This document shows positions 17,301 to 28,054 of a DNA stretch of 64,000 nucleotides, one piece after another (the first letter of the stretch is position 1; the number at the start of each line of letters is the position of its first letter). Both the position numbers and the translations under genes were made by a program. Location: contig NC_092694.1 of the NCBI RefSeq assembly GCF_964275005.1, positions 34,856,967 through 34,920,966 of the forward strand. The letters are read 5' to 3'. Under the pieces are notes generated by a model that was not told the DNA's origin, did no database searches, and saw only the letters and a program-made list of their open reading frames with translations. This DNA is from Diadema setosum (Eukaryota; Echinodermata; Echinoidea; Diadematoida; Diadematidae).

Positions 17301-20300
17301 CCGCCACTTGGCCGACTGGGTCTCCTTGACTTTAGCTTCACTGCTGCACCGAGGGGTATTAAGTGTGCTATCATACCGCCAAGAATCAGTGTGGCGCCTC
17401 TCCACCCGTACTTCTCCAGGAGAACTTCCGCGATGATGGGAAAGAGCACCATGCCCACTGAATATCCGCATTTAGAGAATCCATACAGGAGATTGAAGTC
17501 CGCGGTCTCAACGACCTCATTCAAGACGAGAGAGGACGATATGGACAAAATGGAGTGTCCAAAACCTAAAGAACACAATGAAATAAACATTGTGATAATC
17601 TCATTATGTAATGTATTATGATCTAGTTGAAGTGGTCACTGAGTAAATAATGAGGAGCTCGACACTTTTTCTGGTAGCCCGTTCAGGCCACTAAAATCTA
17701 TTAATCTTAAATTTTAGAGGCCCGAAAAAGACATGTAGTACCGGATAGTGACCCGAATTTGATAGCAAAAGTAACAATTCATTTTTGAAACTTAGTGGCT
17801 CGACACCAATTATTAGTGGCCCCGGGCCATCGGGCCAACACTGATGTCGAGTCCTGGAATGCTGGAAAGCATGTAGCACCCACTGGACCAACGGCTTTGA
17901 AGTCCACCGGCCTCCGAAAGACTTGGCAAAAAGTGTTATTTTTTTTCCAAAGGGATTGTCCACTGGCACACATGCTACAGCAAGGGAGTTCTAATTAGGG
18001 ACCGCATGATTATCAGTCAGTGCTCCTATCCATTAAAGCCACAATACTCCTCATCATAACCTCATTACGTCTTGAGCTGTTTTCCTTGTTATCATTTTTC
18101 ATGTCACTTGCGGGATACATAATATGCCTTTTAATAGAGTAATTGCACTTGATGAAAAGCCAAATATTGGATTCAAAGATTGTAGAAAGATTAGCAAACA
18201 CTCCAATTACAAAACTTAACTATGCAAGAAATATGCCTTTTGATTTTGTTATTAATTTTTATTTCACAATTCAACATTGCGAGAACACTTCTAGAAATCG
18301 TAAAATAAATAAAGATTTCCAACTGCATAACTATCTGATTGAGAGGAAAAGAAATTGTGTTCGGAAAGATTTTTTTTTTCCTTTATGCAATGCACTCCCG
18401 TTATAACGAACTCGGTTATAACGAAATTCCGGCTACAACGAAATAAAAATTCAGACCGCAACATCATCCTCCCTATGTTTTTCTATTGTTTATTTGTTCA
18501 GTTATACCGAAATTTCGATACGACGAAAAAAAAAAATTGCCGGTCCCGAGGACTTCGTTGTAACAGGAGTCCACTGTATTTCTTTTAGAATATGTAATGT
18601 TGATATGTCATGAGAATTCGTCATTCTACTCATGTGACACCACAGATTACCGAAGAGTTCCTAGTCAGAGATGACGGCACATGAAATCAAACTTTTGAAA
18701 GGATTGTTCGATTGGCTGAGAGTTGCGCTGGTCTTTCTCTATTCTCTAAAATCAAGACGTTTGTTGAAAGTTCCCCTATAAGGTAGAATTCCGGCAACTC
18801 GTTTATACCATGGAGCTACTTTTTGGTAGCTCCATGTTTATACATACATCATTCTCATTGCTACGAATGACTTCCGCCCCCGCCCTCATCTACCAGATTT
18901 TGTACGTACCGGCAGCTGCCAAGCAGAAGACGAAAACAGCGTGGTTTGGCGCCATGGAAGAGAAGATTACACCTGTCGCAGCCAGCGCGGCGCCACTAAC
19001 GATTGGTGCCCGTGGAGTCTGTACACACAATCTTTTGTAGATGAGCGCAACCAAAGGTGCTATTATCAAAATGAAAGGTCATTAGAAATCGTCAGTGGCA
19101 GATATTTCCCTTTTTAATTGTTTTGTGTTTATTCCTAGTTTTTATTTGCCTAGTTATGCATAGTGTTTATGCCTGACTTGTTGTTCTTTCTACATAGAAG
19201 CGTGATAGGCCTATGTACGCTGAAATTATGAACTAAGAAAGCCACCTAAATTCTGAGGGAGCCTACATGTATATATAGTTACGAACAATAATTCAAACTG
19301 AGTAATCAATTAAAAGACTGTAATATCACAATCACATTGTTCTAAAGATGTGCAAAGGAACGCTAGACCAAATGCTGGGTATAAACATTATCTCAGTTGG
19401 GATTATTGACAGAATAGTGATAATGATTCACATCGTTTTTCTAACTTCTAATACTCCTGAGAGCTACAAACGATATCGATTTGTTCGTATATGTTTAATC
19501 CCGATGTTCTGGTGTATAATCAACATTATTGCTAAAATGATTATCTGAATACTAGATTTATTTACTGGTGGGGAAAAAACACACCGCAGATAGGTCAAAA
19601 TCATAGACCAAAAATACCACCACGCTTCCTTTGTCAAAACATAATGTGATGACTTTTTATCAAATCGAAATTAAAAGTTGGGACTAGTCGAAGTTGAAAT
19701 CATGCGTATACACGTTTTGGGAATGTTTTCCAAACACTTTCTGACAAACATACTATATCCGACGGTCTCATCGTGCATTTTTTTTATAGTGAATTCAACA
19801 GTTCTGAAAGAAAAAAAAATCAATGACCCTCTATTTTATAGGGTCTCGAGAAAGGAGTAAAAACTATCAATAAGAGAATAGTTGAGAAGACAATATTACG
19901 ACATGGTATTGACTGGTAATGTGGTTTCGATCGCTTAGCAACAGCCTTCCAATGTAAGATCTCCTCCACAATGCTTTACAGCTGTGGTTTCAGCCATTTG
20001 GCATAAAACAATGTCGAAACGCATTCAATCTTACAAACAAACAAACAGATTGAGGTTTTGTTTTAGGGCTCACACGGGTAAATATTTCCCAATAGAGACG
20101 TGTGTTAAAATTTAAAAAAAAAAATGAATAAATCTGTAGAATAGCTGGAAGAAATGAGGTCTTTCATCTTCACTAACCTGAAAAAAAGTGAGATATACCC
20201 TTATATCCATCAAATTTCCAAGGGGGATTCTTTAGCTCAAACTCTGTCCAAGGGTTCCCAAAGCCAGACTACGAGTTCTTTTTACTCAAAAAATCACATA

Positions 20301-20744
20301 ATTTCTGTACATGCACCCAATCAAATATAGTCCCTTCAAATTCCATGAGCAAAGCTTTCATACTCAAACTAAAATGCAGTTTGTAGAGAAATTCATATTC
20401 AATATCTGCAGCTATTCATTTTTTTTTTGGCCATACTGCATTTCTGATTTTTAAATCATTTTTTCTTCATTTATTTTAGAATCTTTGGTACGATTTTGTG
20501 ATGCGGTCAGGTAAATATATTTACAAGTGTTAGCCCTCTATTGCCTAGGCCTACCGGGAAAATTTATGAGCCCGCTGAACAAGCCGAGGGCAAGACCGAT
20601 GTGGGAAGCTGTCGTGTTGGTACTGGCGTTGAGCTCGTCGATGAAAACGCCAAACGACTTGACCGTGCCGAGAGCAAAACACGTCTGCATAAACAGCAAG
20701 AAAACTATCGGGAAGCCGCGCTGAATCGATCTCTTCTCAGTCAT
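14301..20744 (-). CDS. SLC16-family (monocarboxylate transporter-like) gene, 4 exons
   Basis: Predicted 12-TM plasma-membrane solute transporter; substrate unknown. Exons (minus): 20744-20555, 19059-18910, 17565-16156, 14443-14301; 630 residues. Exon 1 holds TM1 (GFPIVFLLFMQTCFALGTVK SFGVF). Exon 3 contains KYGWRGATLILGGMIAHLIP, then an acidic Ser/Thr-rich central loop of about 240 residues (about 193-432), which is longer than in the paralogue at 82-5966. TM7-11 follow. Exon 3 can be read on to a stop at 16142, but that would delete TM12. A donor CAG|GCAAGG at 16155 instead joins in phase to the exon starting at 14443 after a good CAG acceptor. That exon reads LIADRSGSFDDSFKML..., the TM12 region, and is 143 nt, the same length and phase as the paralogue's last exon. 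So a GC-AG intron is the best model. The usual N-terminal signature motif of the family is absent. An untranslated or short coding 5' exon is possible, because an AG acceptor-like site lies at about 20765. Confidence 0.9.
14687..15815. mobile_element. foldback element with about 155-bp inverted arms
   Basis: The right arm 15661-15815 is the inverted copy of a left arm that is split into 14687-14706 and 15203-15338 by a nested MITE. Both arms share ATGGCTAGTAACTGATCAGT at the outer edge and AATGTGCARTTTAA at the inner edge. Between the arms (15339-15660) lies an array of a 16-bp palindromic word, TTCGTTATTCCGAAGG and variants, itself in both orientations. The element sits in the last (GC-AG) intron of the SLC16 gene. 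It has no coding capacity. Confidence 0.85.
14707..15200. mobile_element. nested MITE with about 23-bp TIRs
   Basis: The termini are inverted: AGGCGTTTTCACATCAGCCC on the left and its counterpart GGGCGTTTTCACATCAGCCC on the right. It is flanked by a direct AGT (possibly CAGT) duplication at 14704-14706 and 15201-15203. The sister arm of the host foldback carries the uninterrupted site at about 15796, which fixes the boundaries. The interior is rich in the word AAATAGCGCGCTATTT, a self-complementary 16-mer. Confidence 0.85.
18386..18576. mobile_element. MITE with TIRs and TA flanks (pogo/Tc1-like)
   Basis: The left end reads GCACTCCCGTTATAACGAAC; the right end, reversed, reads CAGTGGACTCCTGTTACAAC. 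Both are flanked by TA. Internal words such as GTTATAACGAAAT are partly palindromic. It lies in the intron between exons 2 and 3 of the SLC16 gene. Terminal CAGTGNACTCC with TA duplications is common in pogo/Tc1-type MITEs of invertebrates; this is inference. A degraded relative is near 12110. Confidence 0.7.
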
Positions 20745-22524
20745 TTTCGTGCTCTACCAGAAAAGAAATAGAACGAAATCAAAATAACTGTATTTCATTA
20801 TGTATAAAAGATATAGTTTTATCTAATATTATCATTATTATTGCTGTCCCCCATACGTTCCATAGTTTTATGCGCTTGATTATAGCTTACATACAAAACC
20901 ATCACCTTTAAAAGAAATACCAGTTGATTTCTCTCTCACTTGAAAAAAAACAACAACAACAACTGCGGCTTGATAAAACAACATCGGCCTTCATAAGCGG
21001 AAAATCCTTTTCCTGTGGATGAGTGACGAACTACCTCCTCTTTAGACGAAGAGGGAAAAGATGTATACAATGACAAATCATCGTGAATTTGTGTCAAACC
21101 GGTATCAAAACTTCCATTCATTGTGTTAAATCGGAACTGCAGGAAAATTATTGGTAACGTTGGCGAGACTTGTTGCATGATAATTATTGTTATGATGGTA
21201 TGGGCATTGCTGAAGACATGTCATTACAAATTTGAATCACGTGAATTTCAACTTGGTTTCGGTATTCACGATATAAAAATATAAGATTCATGAAAATTAA
21301 AGCCGAATATTTCCCTTTTCTGAGCATCTTAATGGCGGTCCGCTCTGAGTGTCACGCGCAAGATGCAATCATTAAAGTGGCCATAATCTCACTGAGTGTT
21401 AAAAATGATTGGATGTTTTTAGGAAGTTAGGGGAAATTCAACATTATCATTAAAACCGTATAACCTTAATGATGATTCTTCACCTTTATCGATCTCAAAG
21501 TCTTTTTCTTTCTTGTATAGCTTAAAGATGCCTGCCTTTTTATGGTCGATTAATATCATTCTTGAATGTTATTGCTACTGATTTTGCCAAAAGGCACCCA
21601 CTTGAATACATTAGCCGAACCTAAAGTTACTGTTATGGGATCTATACTTAAATTCTCTTTACTTTAATTGCGCCAATGAAGTTGATAGCTCATCAGTACC
21701 GCACTTTGTTTTTCTTTTCTTTTCTCAAACTTCTCATCTTGTCACAAACTACTACAACAGTATCAAACGTACAGTCAAACCTGCCTTAGTGGCCACCAAT
21801 AGATAGGGATTGTGTACGGCGGCTGAAAAATCTCCCCCACGTATCCCCTCCACGAGAAAACAAACAAACAAACAAACAAACAAACAAACAAACAAACAAA
21901 CAAACAAACAAACAAACAAACAAACAAACAAACAAACAAACAAACCGAACCTGATGAAGACCCTATACGCATTATAGCCGCCACCAATTTTGTATCCCAC
22001 GTATAGATTTTAACCTGTGTTTAGCGGCCATTTGTATAGACCCATGTTTCCTACGGAGTTGCAGCTCAGTTGTGTTTTCCTGTGTTGCAGCCGTGTCGGT
22101 CTTGCATGTCGAACAGTTCAATGATCGTCACCCCTTCGTTATTATCCGCAAAAAGTAAAGCATCTCTGAAAACCTTACTTGTTGCATGCACACTGCGTGT
22201 GCAAAAACGCGATCAATATTGGCATTGTTAAATTCATGAAACAACACGTGCATACTATAAACACACATACAAAAGCTCTCTAGCAATGTCTAACGTGTGA
22301 TTTTCTTTCTTTTTTTTTTGGGGGGGGGGGGGGAGGCTTTTGGGGGGCACGACCACAATAAAACTTTGCCTTACTAATTTGCATAGACTTTAGTAGACAG
22401 TGATAACGTAGACGACTATAAAAAAAAAAAATCCATGTGTTCGGCCGTGCATGCTTGTACATGGTGAAAGTACTTACTTGTCGACCCATACAACCATTTT
22501 TGTACATACACGACGTGTATGTAA
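20745..22524. other. 5' flank of SLC16 gene, no gene seen
   Basis: Upstream region of the 4-exon SLC16 gene. No coding exon was identified; an 80-codon minus-strand open frame at 21178-20936 lacks splice support. A word ACAGTCAAACCTGCCTTAGT at about 21771 resembles a transposon terminus and has a partial inverted counterpart near 25135-25185, just outside the other end of the large foldback element. Confidence 0.4.
21857..21944. repeat. (CAAA)n microsatellite
   Basis: About 22 nearly perfect CAAA units (88 bp). The reverse strand gives a Cys/Leu/Phe/Val-repeat open frame that should not be read as a protein. Confidence 0.97.
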
Positions 22525-25060
22525 GGTTTATTGCCGCTTGGTCTATTCCCATTTGGTCTAATCACCAGTTGGGCTAACACCATTCGGGCTAAACCCATTT
22601 GGTCCACTTCTCACTTGGTCTACTTGCCACATGGTCTAATAACCAGTTGGTCTAATGACCACTGGGGCTAATCGTCACCTTGTCTAATTCCCATTTAGTG
22701 TAATTGCCAGTTGGTCTAATGTATTTTTTTGCCACTAGGTCTAATTGCACTTGGTCTAATATCAGTTCGCCTAATGTTCAGTTGGTCTAACACCAGTTGG
22801 TCTATTGCAAGTTGGTCTTTTCCCACTTGGTCTAATAACCAGTTGGTCTAATAACCACTTGGGCTAATTCTCACTTGGTCTAACTCACACTTAGTCTATT
22901 TCCATTTTGTCTAATAACCACTTGGTCTAACTGCCAGTTCGTCTAATCATCATTTGGTCTAATTCCCACTTTGGCTAATGACCAGTTGGGCTACCACAGA
23001 CTCTAGACTACTGATTCTAGGTGTCGATTGATTATGGTAATTAAGTTGACTCAAAAACAGATTTATATTTCAAGTTCAATATTGCGTTAAAATAGGTGGA
23101 ATGGTTAATTATCTTTTTTCTTGAAATGGTCCGGGTGAAAGTCCACAATGTAAATGTGTGTATTAATTGGGCTTGAATTATTTACTTTTATTCATGGGGG
23201 GTTAGAAAAGCTTGGTGCCCCCCCCCCCCCCACACACACACACACTTTACAGGGATCGAATGTCCCACTCTTTTGCATGAAATGTAAAGTGGGAGGAAAG
23301 TGGCAGCAAAAATATGAAATATATGTTCCTTTTTTTATTTTGCTTGTCAGATGACTTTCGGTGGAAAATCAGTATGAAGACCTTTTTTTTTTTTTCTTTT
23401 TGAAATATCTGTGCGAGGGAGTGGAGCGACCGAGCGGGGGGAGATTGTGAGAGGGGGGTATCCCCCCTCCCACACGAGGAAGATTTTGCATTTCCAGACC
23501 TGAAATTCAGCGATATGGTGCACACTTCTTTAAAAAAAATAAGTAAGAAAATGAAATATTAGTATATCTTGACTGAGTAAATCGTGGTATTATAGCTCTT
23601 GCTCTGTCTGTGCGAGATTACTATGAAGGCCTTCTAATCAGTGGGGGCCATCACCGCCATAGCGAGAATTTGATCTTAGGGGGAGCGGTTAGATGCGAGG
23701 GAGCGAAGCAAGCGAGGGGGAGGGGAGGTGTGGGGGGATTTCCCCCTCCCACAGTGAGAACTTTTTGCATTTTGATGGTGTAAATGGTGCAATTTGATGC
23801 ATTTTTTTGCGTGTTTTATCGACTTGAAACAGTCCCACATGATCAAGGTCGCTCAACATGTCTACCATGCCTGTCCACGCACATCAATTCTGTGCTCTAC
23901 CCCTCATGGCTCCTATAGGAAAACTCTTTGCTGTGTTGTTAGCTGCATGGTCAGGACGCAAGCTTGTACTTTAAACCGTATTCATTCTCATTGAGAAATT
24001 TGGTGAAAGAATTGCTAATGAGCCCTCCCTTTCTTAACAAACGTTGCAGCATCCTTTCAAATCTTGATGACCATTTATACTGTGCAACTTGATTTTGACA
24101 TTCAAATTTTAAACTCTCCTTGCTCGTCAGTGAATACACTTTAAGTGTCATATTAAAAGAGGAAGATATAAACTTTATGATGATATATATTATACGACAT
24201 GACTTGTTCTATTTTACCGGGAAAATAACTGACAATTCCAGTTTCCTCTTTATTGGGACGCACTGTATATTTATGCCTGTGGTTCCGTCGAAAACAATTT
24301 ATAAAGCGCAATTATATACCATTTTGGATGCTCTGAAATACAAGTCTTGTAGACAGATTTTTGAAAAAGTCCCTGGTGTAGGAAGGGGATACCCCCCTCC
24401 CGCACCCTCCCCCCGCCCAACTCTGCAATGATCAGTTGTGTATTAGGTTGCTGTAAGATGGCTGTAGGCAACACACGCATGTGTGTGTATCATATAGAGT
24501 TGTATAATATATAACGGTTGTTAACACTTCCTTTTTTTTAAATCTATGGTTATGTTTCTTATTTAGACCAAGTGGCACTAGACTACTAGTAAGTGAGAAG
24601 TAGACGAAATGGAAATTAGACCAAGTGACGATTAGCCCAAGTGGTAATTAGACTAAGTGGTAATTAGACCAAATGACAATTAGACGAAATGGAAGTTGGA
24701 CTAAGTGATATGTAGACCAAGTGGTAATAGCCGAAATGGGTGTAGCCCAAATGAATATTAGACCAAGTGGCATGTAGACGAAGTGAATATTGGACCATGT
24801 GGAAATTAGACGGAGTGGAAATTAGACACAGTGGCAATTAGCCGAAGTGGAAATTAGACCAGGTGGTGTTAGACTAACTGAGAATTAGACTAAGTGGTAT
24901 TAGCCGAACTGGTCATTAGAAGAACTGGATATTAGACCAAGTGGAAATTAGACGAAATGGTAAATAGACGAAGTGGTTGTAGCCCAATTGGGTTTAGCCC
25001 GAATGGTGTTAGCCCACCTGGTGATTAGACCAAGTAGTAATAGCCCGACCGATAATTTAC
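22525..25060. mobile_element. large foldback element with tandem-repeat arms (TU-like)
   Basis: The left arm (about 22537-22994) is a tandem array of 15-17 bp units such as TTGGTCTAATNNCCA. The right arm (about 24562-25050) is the same array in inverse orientation (AGACCAAGTGGNNATTAGAC). The outermost units match best: ATCACCAGTTGGGCTAACAC on the left and its mirror on the right. The 1.57-kb middle carries three related G-rich then C-rich blocks (about 23405-23480, 23688-23780 and 24360-24425), each GAGGGAGNG...GGGGGATNNCCCCC-like. No transposase is visible. Long inverted repeats with an outer domain of tandem 15-bp units are the described architecture of sea-urchin TU foldback transposons; the match is in architecture, and I cannot compare sequence. 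Confidence 0.8.
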
Positions 25061-25856
25061 CGTATGTAATACACGTGAGATGTTGCAAAACCTGTCTACA
25101 TGATAGCGACCACCTGTCTGTTACGGTCACCTTTTTTCTTCTCCAACTATTGGTCGCGATAATCAGTTTTGACTGTAGTTGAATAGTGAAGCGGGTGTAG
25201 AAAAATAATGCATGATAATTAATGTACTCGCAGAGTCGTGTATGACAGCTCATCAAAGAAAGAATAATGACAACACAACAACGACAGAAACACATAGTAA
25301 ACTTGAGACAAGAAGTCTATCGCGAGGAGAGAACAATAGTGTTGTACGAACCATTTGCTGGTCCCCTCCTTGAAATCCAGGAATGATGCCGAGTGTAATT
25401 GTGACAATAATGTTTGTATTCGTGTAGATATTGGCTGAATGCTCGATGCCACATTCAGGTCAACGTAACCCATCATGGACAATGCAAGCGGTACTTTCAA
25501 TCTTTGTTTCAGTAGATTGCGGCAGCCCAGTGCGATTGGACTATCAAATGACTGACTATGACTGTGTCGGGATAAGTGCTTGTCACCTTGAATACATAAT
25601 AGTTGACCTAGTTTAGTGATTAGCTCGTAGATTGTGGTCAGTCCCTATATCACGCTACAATTTGTATTTGTTTGGATAGGCAAAGAGCTCACTGTAAGGT
25701 TATAATTTATGTCTTACGTCTTACATCCTTTGCAGTAGACCTAGACTTTAACCCGGCATAAAGGACAGCCTGCAGCGTAGGCCCTACAAATCATTGTAGC
25801 ACTAAGACTTGGTATTTTGTAGATAGATAGTAGATTATATTATAGCTTTTTTTAAG

Positions 25857-26042
25857 ATGTCTTCCAACGACCACGTGATTCTGGACCAGTTTATTCTGTC
25901 TCTCATGAGCAATGCTCTATTCCCACGAGAGAACATTAAAGCAGAAAAAAAAAAACCCATGTCTAAGCAAATTAGGGATCTAACAATGTTATTGTCTAAC
26001 ATTGGTGGTGACATTATGAACCCTTGTTGTTTGCCTATTTAG
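25857..26042 (+). CDS. short ORF with a BH3-like motif (possible Bax-like fragment)
   Basis: This is a 61-codon ORF starting MSSNDHVILDQFILSLMSNA. Residues about 43-56, RDLTMLLSNIGGDI, align without gaps with the BH3 pattern of Bax-type proteins (L-x-x-x-L-x-x-I-G-D/x-D/E-L/I). The preceding helix-like segment would occupy the BH4 position. The ORF contains an 11-A tract and stops soon after the motif; no downstream exon with the BH1 NWGR signature was found on the plus strand before 32 kb. It could be a first exon, a pseudogene fragment or chance, so confidence is low. Confidence 0.22.
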   Translation: MSSNDHVILDQFILSLMSNALFPRENIKAEKKKPMSKQIRDLTMLLSNIGGDIMNPCCLPI

Positions 26043-26607
26043 CACAACTCTTTTTATAAGGGATTTCCTCAAACTCAGATAATGCATTCTCACAAATAGA
26101 TCCCCGTACATTGAATAATACTTGGGAATTTTTTTTTCCATTCCTCCTTCATAATTACATTTTGGATCCTATAGTGCGATATGTGAACCTACGCCTCATG
26201 CAATACTCTGTAAAAGTGTCAAGAAAGTCCACGGATGATTTTCTCCCCCCCCCCCCCCCCTTACATTTGGAAACATGTGATTGAGGTGGGACGTCAGGAT
26301 GTGCGTCCAGAAAGCATAACATTAATTGGCCATCGTACACTATACGACTTTCGGTCACACGACTGACCAACTAATTTGGATCCGAAATACACCTGTAAAT
26401 CACAATGGCCTCAGAATATAAAACACGTACCGGTACGCTTGATTATTTCAGATCCAAAGTTTCAGTCCGTCGATACGAACGACCAATAGTCGTAAAGTGT
26501 GCGGCGGTCTTTACAGGGTGCTGAGGTATATTACAAAAAAAAAAAAAACAACAACACACACACACACAAAAGTGAAGCCATGATGTCGTCACGAGGGAGC
26601 TCGCCCT

Positions 26608-28054
26608 AGCTTTAGATTTGCGACGCGGACGTTAAGACGACGGTTGCGTTGACTATTCTTCTCTCTCCCTACGTCGTGTTGCAACGGAACTTTTGGAGGA
26701 GACGTACGGTAGCCTGTAAAAAGTAAAATGGCGCCCTATATGCCGTTTGTCATCCATGCGTCAAGTAGCTCTCTGCGTCGTGAATTTGACCGAACGCTAA
26801 TATACCCTCGATCCACAGATTTATTTTTTCCTCCTCATCAGTCACTAGTCGGAAGCAAAGTTTTTTGCTTCCGGCCACCCACCGAAGTGTATCTGATCAC
26901 AGTCTGATGAATCAGACTTGTGTTGGTCGACTATCAGGTCAGTGTCAGACATGTCGGGTGTGATCCGATGGGGCACGATCATCCGATGAAGGAACTAAAC
27001 ACAGAGCATTTTCCCACAAACAATTTTGAATCTAAAATCCTTTATGCTTAATTTTTTATTACTATACGAAACGGAATTTTTCGGGTTTTGAATGCGGCTT
27101 TTGTTCCCTCTCAAATTTTGATAGCTTTAATTCTAAAGATTTATCTACGCTATTTGTCGGTGGCATCCTGCCAACATTTCCACACAATAAGTCCTATAGC
27201 GAACGAAATTAACAAACACTATAGCCCGTATTCTGCTAAAAACTTAACCCGACTTTAAACAGTGTTAAACCAATGTCTGGTTTAAAGTGAGTCTAAAGTG
27301 GGTTTAAAATGGGTTTAAATCTTGGTCTACAGTAGAATACGGGCCTATGTGTTTTCTAACTGCCTTATGGCATGTCGCAGTGGTGGATCCAGCGTACCGG
27401 GCGCCTCCCTTTCATTTTTCTTAAAAAAAAAAAATAATAAATACAAAGAAAATAAATTTTCGATTAGAGTGACACCAGAAAATTGCGGGGTTTTGGTTTT
27501 GGTTTGAGTTGTTGTCGTTTTTGTTTTTTTATCTTCTTATTGTCAGCCGATGAAACCCGGAATTGGCACGAGAAACGGCACGGGAGCTCCATCCCCCCCC
27601 CCCCCCTTTTTTTTTTTTGGTGCTTACTTATTAGCTGATTAAACCCGGAAGTGGCACCAGAAATAGGCCTAGTCTTGCGCCCCCCTTCCTTTACGGAATT
27701 CCTGGATCCGCCCCTGTTTCGCTATCATCGCGTCTTCTCATCAATGTCACTCAACTCGACACAACAGTTTAGGTGTACCAACTTACATTAAAACACTCTG
27801 CATGTACACAATACGCAATATACAAATCCTAAGTCAGCTGATGCGAGTCTCTGGAGCTTGTCGGATCAGATTTCATCGGATTGTTTTTTGTTTTTTTGTT
27901 TTGTTTTGTTTTTTGCATTCGGGGGATCAGATGGGTCAGAACAGTCGTGAAAACTTAAGACGACGCGAGATCGATTTTGACAAGCGGTCTTGCGCATGCG
28001 CAGATTTTTTTTTTCTTCTGTGATCATCTCCACGTTGCAAATCTAAAGCTCCCT
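26608..28054. mobile_element. TIR element, about 1.45 kb
   Basis: The left end AGCTTTAGATTTGCGACG and the right end, reversed, AGCTTTAGATTTGCAACG are inverted repeats of about 22 bp. An AGGGAGCT word lies outside the left repeat (26594) and adjoins the right one. The interior has no long ORF. A small MITE (27223-27345) is nested inside. It could be a deletion derivative of a cut-and-paste transposon; the family is not determined. Confidence 0.6.
27223..27345. mobile_element. small MITE with GCCCGTATTCT ends
   Basis: About 123 bp with ends GCCCGTATTCT and its inverse AGAATACGGGC, flanked by CTAT on both sides (27219-27222 and 27345-27348). The interior repeats GGTTTAAA words. Ends of the form GGGCCCGTATTC also occur in the 43927 element, so the two may belong to one group. 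Confidence 0.7.

Noticed and set aside
22537..22994. CRISPR-like array
   Set aside because: Units are short, degenerate, without unique spacers, and mirrored by an inverted array; this is a eukaryotic foldback minisatellite.
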